Shown here piece by piece: positions 1 through 10,279 of a stretch of DNA of 64,000 bases; positions within the stretch are counted from its first letter, which is position 1; each line of letters begins with the position of its first letter. This DNA comes from Desmodesmus armatus (taxonomy: Eukaryota > Chlorophyta > Chlorophyceae > Sphaeropleales > Scenedesmaceae). The notes below the pieces were generated by a model that saw nothing but the letters and a program-made list of their open reading frames with translations, did not search any database and had not been told where the DNA came from. A program made the position numbers and the translations under genes. The stretch lies in NCBI GenBank assembly GCA_007449985.2, contig VIIQ02000600.1:620001-684000 (forward strand), written 5' to 3'.

Positions 1-43
1 CGTGCCGTAGAAGCAGCCATGCATGGCATGTCTACTGTCTCAC

Positions 44-184
44 CTTGTCCAGTCCTACAGGCCCAAGGCTGGTGCGGACAATGTTTGCCACAGCGCTGAC
101 AGCCGTGACGTTCTGGGTTCTAACATCTTGCCCTGACTGCCTTTCTCCATGTATCTGAAGACGACCAGCAGGTGCAGACTGCAT
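44..184 (-). CDS. CCT1: CCT1 (TCP-1 alpha) chaperonin subunit, first exon only
   Basis: The first exon runs from ATG at 184 to a gtgaga donor at 43 and encodes 47 residues; the gene continues beyond base 1 of the window. It contains GERQSGQDVRTQN followed by NIVRTSLGPVGLDK, the N-terminal block of the alpha subunit of the eukaryotic chaperonin TRiC/CCT, which lies just before the ATP-binding segment (beyond the window). CCT is a cytosolic double-ring ATPase that folds actin, tubulin and WD proteins. I chose this start because the codons just upstream of GERQSG give a short natural N-terminus without needing another intron. An open frame that overlaps this exon in another phase is a shadow. 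The gene is divergent from the VIT gene, with 355 bp between the two start codons. Alpha-subunit identity rests on recalled similarity. Confidence 0.88.
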
Positions 185-539
185 GATGCTCCCGCCCAGC
201 TGCGTCTAGGATGATCTTGTCTGCCAAGTCGCGAGATAGGGGTAAGGGAGCCGCGGCAGCAATCAGCGTTACAAGACTTAGCAAAAGATCAACATTCTCA
301 TGATGAAAGAAGCGGTGAAACGCGCCCTCGACAGTTTTTGTTCTCCGCAAAACCGCTGTGTCATTCTTGTGGTTGCATGGCTGCAAACGTTTCCTGAAGA
401 GAAAGGTGATTGATCAACTACTGCCGATACATCTTGCTGCCGGCGCGTCCGCAGTGTTCACGCACTCGCAGCACGATCTATCCACCAACCAAGTTGCTCT
501 TTCTGACTCAATCACGGTACTGTAAGTTTGAAATTCAAG
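185..539. promoter_or_regulatory. shared intergenic region between divergent CCT1 and VIT genes
   Basis: This 355 bp separates the two opposite start codons, so both promoters and both 5' UTRs must lie here. I see no convincing TATA box or repeated element. The assignment follows from gene layout only. Confidence 0.5.
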
Positions 540-1524
540 ATGTCTCCACCTCGTGCAAACGACATGGAAGCGCCCTTGGTGAATGGTGCTGCTGACGATG
601 AAGATGATCGAGTCTCTGAGGCCTGCAGCCACACACATTACAGTCACAGGGCGCCTTGGCGTAAGTATCCAACACCAGCTGTGTGCTGGCACCCCAAGCT
701 GGCTTGACAGTGGTGGTCACGTCACTGTTCAACATGTGGCAGCAGTTGACCGAAGCACATGTGTTGTTGCTGCAGTCCGTGCCTTTGTGCTGGGAGCCAA
801 TGATGGACTGGTCTCTGTGGCATCTCTGATGCTTGGTGAGTGTTGGGAGCACGCCATGCGGGCACCACGTGCAATGCATCAGCAGCTGTGGGGGCTGCCC
901 CCCACCCAAGCCCAAACAGTCTGTGGACGGTCTCCATGAGGGCTGTAGCATGCAATAAATGGGTTGCAAATGCCGTTGCCCCACACGTGAACCATTTTTA
1001 AGCTGTGGTAGCTGCTGTACTCACTGATTCAGGCAGAGGTTCAACCAGGCACCCGGCATAGATTGGACCCACACCATGCAATTCCATTGCCTGCAGGTGT
1101 TGGAGCTGCCAGCAGCGACCTACGGACAATGCAGCTGTCAGGAGTGGCGGGACTGGTGGGAGGAGCGATGAGCATGGCATGCGGTAAGGCATGCGCCAGC
1201 AGATATCTCAAGGCTGCAGCATGCCGCCGAGCAGCAGCAGCAGCCACCCTGGCAGTTGGGCAAGGGCAGCCAGCAATCAACAGCCTGATTGCATGTTAGG
1301 CTATCAGCACCTTGCCATTTACCAGCAATTACAGAGTGCAGCAGCAGCATCAAGGCCTTTGCTGTGCTGCACCGCACACAAGCCTGTATGCATGGTGGGA
1401 AGCTAGCTGACATGGTGTGGCTAAGACACTCCGCCTCTGAGTCACAGCTGCTGCACAGCTCAGTAGCAGTCTCCCGTCTGTGTTGCTGCTGCATCCTGTC
1501 ATAATGCTGCCGACACTGCTGATT

Positions 1525-1570
<46 letters not shown>

Positions 1571-2972
1571 AGGTGAGTACATCAGTGTTTCCAGCCAGAA
1601 GGATGCAGAGGAGGCTGACATTGAGAAGGAGCGGGCGGAGCAGCGCAAGGGCCCAGAGGCACAGCGCAGGGAGCTGGAGGAACTCACAGGAATTTACATA
1701 CAGGTGTGGTGGGCACGAATGGTCATGTGTGGCCACACCTTGGCTTGAGTTGTGTCGAATGGCACAGCAGGGAGGCAAAGCAGCAGCCAATAATGTCCGC
1801 AAACAGCAGGATGCTTGCTTCATGCAGCCAATCCAGTTGTCATCCCAATGCGACCAGTGGCTTTCACTTGCGGGTACACATGCAGCTGGGGTGGTGCTGT
1901 GCAGCAGTGTGCATGGTCAGGTGGAGTTGTGGGTCAAACATCACCCATTGTTACAGCCTCACTCGTGCAGCGGCTTTAGGAACATCAGTCTTTGCCTCCC
2001 ACACGTGGGTGCTTTTCGTGCTGTTGCTTCCGACAGCAACTTCAAGTAGTCATCATGACATGCATGGAGCCCCTGTGGTGCAGTCAATCAGTTCATGTGC
2101 AGGGCGTTGCACCCACAGGACCAGGGACACATGAGTCGCAACCTGTCATATTCACTCAGCAGGACAATCAGCATGTATTGTAAGAATGCAAGATGGCACG
2201 TATCTTGATGTACCTGTGCGTTGCCTGCCGTCTGTACCCATGTGCTGTTGTCTGCTGCAGCGTGGTCTGAGCCACCAGCTGGCTCGCCAGGTTGCTGAGG
2301 AGCTGACTGCCAAGGACGTGGTGCGGGCGCATGCACGCGACGAGCTGGGCATCGACATAGATGAGCTCGCCAACCCTGCGCAGGTGGGTGGGGGAAGTCG
2401 GCAGCGTCCGCGTTGGTCTGGTTGTGTGCTGCTGGCAAGAGGCGCCATGCTACGCGTGTGGTAACAAATCTGGGGCGCAGGAGGCAGCGGGACATTGTCT
2501 TGGTATGTCTGTGCTGCCCAACATCCTGGGCAGGTTGGTTGTGGGAAACATCGGGCTCTGGAGAGCCCTCTGCCTGACACTTCCTGCCAGGCTGCCCCTG
2601 TATTGAGAAATGTTGAATTATATAGGCTGCTGTCTCCCATGGCTCGTAGCTCCATGGTGCTGAGTCAGTAATTGCTGTTTCGTCTGCCTGCCCGCTGCTG
2701 CATGCCTGCAGGCGAGCGCTACCTCAGCGCTGGCCTTCTCCCTAGGTGCTGGGCTGCCGCTGCTGGCTGGCGCATTCATAGCGGACGCGATGCTTCGGAT
2801 TTACATTGTGGCAGGTGCAGCTACAGCAGGGCTGCTGCTGTTTGGAGCTGTTGGTGCGTGGCTGGGAGGCGCTTCAACATTCAAGGGCGCAATGCGGGTG
2901 CTGATTGGCGGCTTGCTGGCGATGGGGATCACGTATGGCATTGGGCGGTTCTTTGGCGTGTCCACGGCTTGA
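540..2972 (+). CDS. VIT1: vacuolar iron transporter family (VIT/CCC1) protein
   Basis: Six exons (540-660, 776-835, 1097-1183, 1573-1703, 2261-2383, 2712-2972) join in frame to 260 aa. The family imports Fe2+/Mn2+ into the vacuole by proton exchange. The first membrane helix carries the signature FVLGANDGLVSVASLMLG. It is followed by the second helix (GLVGGAMSMACGEYISVSSQ). Next comes a Glu-rich cytosolic metal-binding domain (DAEEADIEKERAEQRKG ... LARQVAEELTAKD ... HARDELGID). Three C-terminal helices start at SATSALAFSLGAGLPLL. The cytosolic domain is full length, as in bacterial and VIT1-type proteins, and not reduced as in nodulin-21-like plant proteins. The acceptor of exon 4 sits at the end of a (CTG)n run. 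A TGTAA at 3465-3469 may be the poly(A) signal. The exact metal cannot be told from sequence. Confidence 0.94.
1526..1572 (+). repeat. (CTG)n microsatellite ending at a splice acceptor
   Basis: About 15 CTG units at the 3' end of VIT intron 3. The last unit becomes CTGCAG, the acceptor of exon 4, so the repeat supplies the tract directly upstream of the splice site. Confidence 0.9.
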
Positions 2973-3780
2973 GCGTCTTGCGCGCTGCATCTGGCGGGAA
3001 GAGTTGTGTCGTTGATTTGTGCCCTCCACATGTGCAGATGTGCTTGTTGGGTTACTGCCCTGCTGCACCCGTCGTGGTGCGCGATTGTCACAAGCGCTGG
3101 CTTCGGCGCAGTGACCCGTGTTGTGTTGGGGTGTCATGCACCTCGCTTGCGCAGGGAGGCGTTGTCCTACTGTGCGGCTGTAGCCATGGTGAGCGCAGTG
3201 TGCGGTTAGCAAGCTGCACAGCAGCATGTTTGAAGCGTGCATTGGGTTCGTGGGTGAACTGCGCAGCTTGGGGTGTTGGTGTTTCTCTGGTGGTGTGACT
3301 GTGTGTAGCTGGGAGTGGGGTGCAGGGTGTGCTGAGGTTGGCTGGACAGCTGCACCCCACCATGACAGCTGCGCCTTGCCATCAGTGTGTACCGCCTGGC
3401 GGTTATACTGTATGTGTGTGTGTCATGTGGTTTCGACGTAGTGTGCGATGTCTGGTCGTGGCAGTGTAAGCTGAGAACGTGGACCGTGCAGTGCTTTGTT
3501 TCACCACCGCACAGCTGCAGGCTGCTGGTACAGCCGCTACAGCATTGTTGCAAGGTATATACCCCATATGGGGGTGCAACTCAACACTCAAAGTTAGGCT
3601 GGTCGCCCCCAAATTTTTTTCCTGTTGGGGCTGCCTGGGCAGGGGTGCCTGGGCAGATAGCTGAGCGGTCAGGTCAAGGCGGAGGATTATTGGCTGGGCC
3701 CGAAGGGCCTTGGCTATAGCGGACGATGGCCGACCTCTCCAGAACCGAGGATACACCGGTCCGTTATGATCACGCTTCGG
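2973..3780. other. VIT 3' flank, no gene recognised
   Basis: Contains the VIT 3' UTR (TGTAA at 3465-3469). The stretch 3555-3780 is locally different: a short CCCCATATGGGG palindrome near 3562, an AT tract and a GC-rich segment. I could not match it to an snRNA, SRP RNA or tRNA and call no gene. Confidence 0.4.
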
Positions 3781-3977
3781 TGCTGTGACATACGCACATG
3801 CTTGCCAAAAACTGAACTCTGCTCTCTCACACCTGTCTCGATTTTTTGAGCTCCGTCCCGTTCACACTACTTTTTCGGACTCTAATTTGAAATCAAAAAA
3901 TACCTTTTTTCTATGGCTCTTTTGCTGCTGTGTTGAAGTCACACTCCGTGCTCGTAGCATGGCATGACCTGTCCACG

Positions 3978-4827
3978 CGCAGTTCAGGCTTGGTTTTTGT
4001 CTGATTTGCTACGCCGAACATGTTTTTGCACCAAACGCCACAAGCAAGCTTCCAGGAGCTGTTTGCCAGAGGTGTTTCCAGCCAATAACCTTGAAAAATC
4101 CGCACCTTACTTGAAGCTGACAGTAACAAGAGAAAGCTAGGTTCAAAAGCTTACGATCCAGCATGATTCAAGGTGCCTGGCTGTGTGGACTGTCCTGTGC
4201 ATGTTGTTGCATGTTCATGGATACCACAGGCAGGCACCTTCAACGCCATCGGTCCAGCCAACATAGCTGTGACAAACTGTGTTGCAAAAGAAGTACCTGT
4301 CGGTGCTGTTTGTACTCATACATCACCACAGAGCAAATGGCAAGGAACAGTAGCTGTCTTCGCTGCCAGGCTTTCGGAATTGCAGTAATCACGATGTAAG
4401 CAACGCACGTCATTTAGTTGCAGCCTGAACAAACCGCGCCAATCGCCCTCCGTTCCGGAAAACCAGCACATGACTTGGCGATCAGCTCGTCGAAACTGGC
4501 GAACAATTTGCTTGTATCAGTCCCAAACAGGCTCCGTCTCGCGTAAACCTTTCTCTTATGGCGTTTTTCAATGCTTTTGGGTGCTGTCTCCTGTAGTCTT
4601 CATTTCCCCACCCCCATCCCTGCATCGACTGTGATATCACAGTCCCTGGCTCGCGCAGCGCGGTTCATACCATGTGCATTTGCCCTCTGAAGGGCCCAGC
4701 CGATATGGCCATAGGCCATTTATTTTTTGCGAGTCTAAGAGGTTGTCAGTGTACGGCCCAAACTCCTGCTGGAGGCGGCAGTGGGCAGTTGCCCACAATG
4801 GCCGCAAGCCTGATTGTTTTGCTGTGA
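3978..4827 (+). CDS. candidate secreted/surface protein gene, exon structure unresolved
   Basis: Several coding-like plus-strand blocks follow one another. At 3980-4075 a block behind a GCGCAG acceptor includes FAPNATSKLPGAVCQ. At 4229-4388 there is AGTFNAIGPANIAVTNC and VPVGAVC. At 4429-4552 there is PIALRSGKPAHDLAISSSK. The block 4643-4827 follows an acceptor and ends in a hydrophobic tail after small residues (TPAGGGSGQ then LPTMAASLIVLL), like a GPI-anchor signal. A competing frame over 4643-4973 is also open, and joins between blocks do not all keep frame. The first two blocks share a GAVC motif, suggesting repeated modules. No family recognised; this could also be a decayed gene. Confidence 0.3.
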
Positions 4828-4973
4828 GTGTAGTGAGAGTGATGGAAGGTAGCCAACCTGTGCAAGCTTGGCCAGCCTGTCATTCTTTGCCAGCCAGGTC
4901 AGCTTGCAAGAGTGCTGGACAGTTGCCCTTGCATTTGGACCCCTGCACGCCACTATTGTCACCATGGGTGTGA

Positions 4974-6351
4974 TTGTAGGGTGGGTAGGCCATGTGGGTG
5001 CTGATGATGGGTGCTGACTTCCTCTCCCCAGGACTGTTTGAGTTCTGGCAGTGTTTGTTGCTGCCACCACACCTTGTGGTGGTGTACACCTCTGCTTGGC
5101 CAGCAGGTAGTTGTTGGCCAAGGATAAGGTGCAGCGTTGACTTGTACACGAGATGGAGCTTGTTGGTTGTGCACATATGTAAATGTACTTTGAGTAGTGT
5201 CTGTATAGTCATCATGAGCAATGTGAATGAGATGAGAGATGTGCAAATGCAACGTGAATGAGAGGTTTGCAAATGGGCAGATTAAATGCGGCAGCACTGC
5301 TGGTTGGATTTGCAATTGTTCGTTGTGATTTCTCATTGCATTGGTGCAGCAATGTCAGCATGCACTGCTAGTCAGACTGCACTTTTCGCCTCTACGTAAA
5401 AGGGGACAGCCATGGCCCCTCCCCCCACCCTGCCAAGTTACAACTTGTTGGCCGAATCAAACTTTGGCGTTTTCACCCCAGCCACCACCAGGGTTTAGGG
5501 TTTAGGGATGAGGAAACACCCTAAACCGTAAACCCTTTCCACCCCAGCCCCCACCAAACTCCTAGTCACAACCTCACTTGCCTAGACCCATCTCCAACCT
5601 CCTTCCCCCTGCTCTCCGTAAGAAGATCCTCAGTGAATCAATTGCAACTTCACCATCACCAGCAACCCAACAGCTGTCCACCACAATCTGTACAAGCAGT
5701 ATCTACCGCTGATGACAAGTCAACGAATGTTAATCGTCAACACCACGGTATCCAATCATAGCCAGTGGATTACACTCTGCCAGAATCCCCTTCGCGTATC
5801 CAATACATGGCATGTATCCCACTGTGGATTTGACAGCTCAGGTGGCCTGCAATGCAGCACAAAAAAGCAGCAGCAGCTTCATCATTTGCAGGTAGCAGTG
5901 ACGGAACAAACTGGGACAGAATGAGACGTCTTGCGTCACACACAGTCACCACGGTGGTCATGCTGCATGCGACTGTTGTGGACCATGCCAAGCACCATTC
6001 AAAATGCCAGCCTGCCCATTGTACTGCCTGAATGTACCTGCCATTTCTGTGTGCACACTGTGCAGATGCATCTAACATGCTCTCCCACTTGTCTTCCTTT
6101 CTCAAGAGCTTTGCGACACACTGCAAACTGTCACACACTACATAACTATTGTGATGGCAGTCATGGTGACCTCGATTATAATTATGCTAGTACTACATTA
6201 GTAATCAGCATACTCAGTATGGGAGTGGGAGTCCCACCTCCACCCGTCTACCGTCCAGCAGCCTGCCATGCTGCCCTCCCTCCCCCCCCCTTCCTTGCTA
6301 GGGGCATACAGCATGTCCAGCACCGAGTGCTGCCAGCTAGTAGTATCTTCT
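4974..6351. other. gene-poor interval with interstitial telomere-like repeat
   Basis: No convincing exon. It has lower complexity than its surroundings and holds the TTTAGGG tract at 5490-5535. Short open frames on both strands lack flanking splice sites. Confidence 0.4.
5490..5535. repeat. interstitial telomere-type repeat in inverted arrangement
   Basis: AGGGTTTAGGGTTTAGGG at 5490-5507 is followed after about 10 bp by CCCTAAACCGTAAACCC at 5519-5535. The heptamer TTTAGGG is the plant-type telomere repeat, here in opposite orientations. Confidence 0.8.
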
Positions 6352-9300
6352 TCACCTGAGTAGCCAGTCCCTACACTCCTGCTGCGATGCATGTGCCTGC
6401 AATGCCACATACCACTGGTTGCGCCTCTGGCTGTGACAACGACGATGGTGAACCCCCCCCCCCGCCGCGCCAGCTGGCGGGCTGCAGCCCGCCTGCTCAC
6501 CGTCTCCTTGCGCACAAACACATCTGGTGTGTTCTTGCCCTCCTCATTCTCCAGCCTGTTGCTGTCGATGGTCTCGGCAGTGGGCTTGGGGGTGGCGGCA
6601 GCGGCAGCAGAGGGATCAATGCCCACAGCCTCTGCAGGCATGACAGGCAACACACACAGCAGCAGGGTCATCGGGCCCGGGGTTGGGGCGCAGCTTTCCG
6701 GGTCACAGCGATGCTTGCGCAGGCAACAGTACATAGCCCAGGCTGTGTACAGGTTGACTGCTTGTATGTGTTGCTGTTTACATAGAGTTGTGCAGCACAC
6801 CGTGTGCTGCTTGAGCTTCGGCGAAAGCTATCGAGCAATCAGGCATTACTCTCAATGCAGCACCAAAGTCACAGGGTTCAGAGTGAGCCCACCTGCCGCA
6901 GCCATCTCGTCGAGGTTCTGCCCTGGTGCTGCCTGGTTGAGCTCATCCTGCCTGTGCTGCAGGGCCTGGACGTTGGCCTGCTGCTTGGATAGCAGCTCCT
7001 CAGGGTTGCGACCAAGGTCCTGAGGAGATGGGGTGCAGTAGGCGCGCACAAGAGCGGGGGAGGGGGGGGGGGCGGCGGCAGCACAGGCGTAGGTGTTAAT
7101 GGCTTGCCAGGATTGCGCAACGCATTGTAACGTAGTTTGTAAGGCAGGAGGTAGAGATAGTGCTTGCAACACCTCAGTGACCTGTCAGGAGGCACAAAGT
7201 CTGCATTGCATCCCAATATTTAGGGACTTCCTCCTGAGGAGGAGACACACACATGGGGCACAAACGCACACTTGAGGCAAAGCATCGCACACGTCCGACA
7301 CCTGAGGTGAAGAAAACACCCACTTCCCTTCCCTTCACCCTTGTAGATCACCTTCCCCTGGGTGGCTGGCATGTCTCTGAGTTGTGCCCAAGTCCACAAG
7401 GGGGGGAGGGCGCCAAGCATGAATACTTGTCATTCTGCCTGACTGATGTTGCCGCAACAGTGTTGGTGCTGGAAGTGCAGCCAGAATGTCGCAGGTGTGT
7501 CCACACAATAGTCTGGTTGAAGATTGTGTCAAGAACTTGCTGAGGGACAGGGGACTCCAAAGGCGTTGTCAAGGCTTGTCATTTCTTGGTGGCAGCAGTG
7601 GGATGTGCACCCTTACGTACTGTCAACTGAGAATTCACCCCCCCCCGCCCCCCTCAGACCTGCTGCTACTAGCTAACTGCCCCAAGATTACCCCCCCCCA
7701 AAAAAAACTGCACTACCTTCCACCCATTCGGGCTGCAGCCTGTGTGTACAAACCTAGATTCTATCAGATCTGTGCAGACATCGCCACGGGCCAAGACACC
7801 TTCATGGGTTCAGCACGCACAACAAGGCATGCGTGCTTTACACATGATAATGTCTTAGCCTGCGGTGACGGCAGCAGACAGCACTACGGCACTTGCTTCA
7901 AGCAACTTCCAGGCGGTTGTGGGGCTAGCACCAGCAATGCACGCTGGGGCCGCCTATGTTGCTGTGGTGTGCCAATCTAACATGCCACTGGCACCTGTCA
8001 CAGGTGCGGCACTGCACTTGGCAACTTCTGGTGTTGCACAAGGCACGACGAGTACGGCCCAGCTGAAACAGTAAATGATGTCAAAGCCATGCCTTTCATG
8101 GCATGCAGGTTCACTCAGCAAAACATGTTGCAGCTGCAAGCTGCAAAGTACATGCACCTGCAGTGCACAAGTTGGCAACTCCGTGCATCATCACATGCAT
8201 ACAATGCATGCGGGCCGCAGTCGCTTGGAACCGCACCGTGGCACCCATCATGGCAAGTGTAGCAGTTAGTGCGGTGCATGCATTCTCAGCCAGGCCTACT
8301 ATGCCTTAGGATGAATGTCACGATACATCGCATGTGGTCCATGCAATCTACATGGCATACATCTCAAGAGGGAGAAGGCATCTGTCACTCTGCTGGCCGT
8401 ATGTTGACCGTGCACTTGGCACCTGGATACTGGTGAAGTGTTTGGTAAGTGTTTCACACCGTGCAAGACAAGGTGTTAGTGCCAGCGTCTGCAATGTAGC
8501 TCCCGGGCAGTTGCATGCGTTTCCCCTGTTCTTCAACAGCCACAGGATATCATGTATCCTGCCCAAAAGTCGCTCCCATTTCCAAGCTGCGCCTATGCGG
8601 CCAAGTCTGTGCACACAGCGCTACAAGCCAAGACACCTTAAGGCGTGCACAACTGTTGGGGTTGAGCACTGCTTAAGGTGCCTTGGCCTGTGGTGATGGC
8701 ACAACAAAGCACGGCGCTGGCCTGGGCATGTTGTGATACACTGTGTACAAACACCTTTCCATGTAAACATGCATGGAGCGCACACCTAAATGGTCGGGTG
8801 TCACCTTGGCCCAATATATCTACGGTAGATATTGTTGCAACCTACACAAGAAATGCTGTATGAGACACCTCCCAGAGGCTGGCGGTGCCACCTGGCAGGT
8901 GCCACCCAGGGCAGGTGCCACTACTACTGCATGATGCACCAACAGACCAAGGTAACAAAGCCCAGCTGTGATCTCAATTCAATCCATGCGGCGTGGCCGA
9001 CACCAGTGGCCACGCAGTTCAAATCAAAGTTGGGTGCAGCTGCAAACTGCCTGCCGCAGTACGCACCACACCGTGTCAAGATCTCAACTTCATGCATCAT
9101 CATGTACACTGCTGCGTTCCTTCACAAAATAGTTTTATGGCAACCTTTCAGGTTTGGCAGTGGATGCATTTTCAAAAAAATTCCCTGCCACTTACCTCCC
9201 TCATGTGCCTCTCGTCCTCTGCTGTCATGGGGACCACGCGCTCAGGCTGGGGGTCAGTGGGGGTGAGTGCATTCCAGGCATTGGAGCTGGGGGGCTCAGC

Positions 9301-9621
9301 CTACAGCAGCAGCAGGGGAACATCAGGCAGCAGGCACAACCGTTCATAAACACATGCAAACTGCAATCATAGCTTAGATACGAGCAGTTGGGTTGCCACA
9401 TCATCACAGTGCGCAGTGGCATTGGCAAGGGTGCTGCGAGGCAGCATACTGGGAGGAAGCACCTCTGCTGAGGCCCCCTTGTATCCCACCTCGATGTCTG
9501 TTCGCTCATCCTTTCTGTTCTCCCCGCGCTTGGTGGATGGTGCCGTGGCTGTGTTTGCTACTGGGCTGAGCCCGATGTTGTCTGCGCCATCAGGGCTCTC
9601 GATACCTCCCACTCTCGACAT
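6352..9621 (-). CDS. uncharacterised hydrophilic protein, 188 aa
   Basis: Predicted exons on minus are 9621-9463, 9300-9196, 7019-6893, 6631-6501 and 6396-6352; they join in frame to 188 codons plus stop. Internal segments look coding: MSRVGGIESPDGADN at the start, PERVVPMTAEDERHMRE in exon 2, DLGRNPEELLSKQQANVQ in exon 3 and SNRLENEEGKNTPDVF in exon 4. The protein is charged, largely disordered and has a short helical stretch around residues 80-120; there is no signal peptide or membrane segment. Intron 2 is 2.2 kb, far longer than its neighbours, so a further exon may be missed or two genes joined. The last exon is the least certain; read-through after RKET is possible. I do not recognise the family. 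Confidence 0.45.
7775..9115. repeat. two diverged tandem copies of a ~0.85 kb block
   Basis: Matching landmarks recur about 850-900 bp apart: a GCCAAGACACCTT element near 7790 and 8630, CTTRGCCTGYGGTGAYGGCA near 7855 and 8680, and GCAGCTGCAARCTGC ... GTGCATCATC near 8130-8190 and 9035-9100. Both copies lie in the long intron of the 188-aa gene. Short plus-strand frames inside are open but unrecognised. Confidence 0.5.
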
Positions 9622-10279
9622 GCCACTCAACGATAGCGGGGTTGTAGGCGGGCTGATATGAATTTCCCTGCGCGATGCTTGCAATACTCTCTGCTTGCTT
9701 GTAGGACTTACGCACGCAGGCACGCTTTATCGCTGGCTCGACCGCCCCTGAGTCATGCATCGTCATCAACCCGACACACGACTTGACACAGCAGGTGACA
9801 GGCAAAAAGCATACAAAGCATGTTGAACAAAAGTATACGTGCTTTGGTCAAGGTTGGAGCCTCCGTTGCACACCCCAGGCAGCATGAGACCCCTTGATTG
9901 CAGTGGTGGTGCCATTTTTGGCAGCCGGGTAGCACTGCTGCATTGCGCAACTGCACTAAAAGTACACCATGCTGAGAAACACGCATGATCAGTTGCCAGA
10001 GCCTTATTGCATCAGGAAGCCTTGTACTTTCAGGCCTGCATATGTAACAAGAGCTGTAGTCCACCACACTGCCGTAACCAGCACCGTAGCACAGACTGCT
10101 GTGGTCAAACGTCCCAACATGCATTTTGCAGCATGCGTAGCTGTCAGAAAACCCCCAAATCATAATCTTGCCAGCTCAACTTGATCAGGGTAGCGCCAGC
10201 CCCGCCAACCGCAAAGCCACATCATGCTGTTTGCAGCGGCCGTCTCAGCGACTAATATGCTGCGCCTAGGCACGTATGC
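9622..10279. other. intergenic, no gene recognised
   Basis: Lies between the 5' end of the 188-aa gene and the 3' end of the DZIP1-like gene, both on minus. A 136-codon minus frame begins with ATG at 10163, but it is Cys/His-rich and has no supporting features, so I leave it out. Confidence 0.4.

Noticed and set aside
3640..3780. Possible structured RNA gene (GC-rich segment after an AT tract)
   Set aside because: Compared from memory with U1-U6, SRP RNA and tRNA hallmarks; no match, so not called.
7335..7420. Minus-strand piece RDMPATQGKVIY resembling the start of class III alcohol dehydrogenase
   Set aside because: Similarity covers only about ten residues and no downstream dehydrogenase exon is present.
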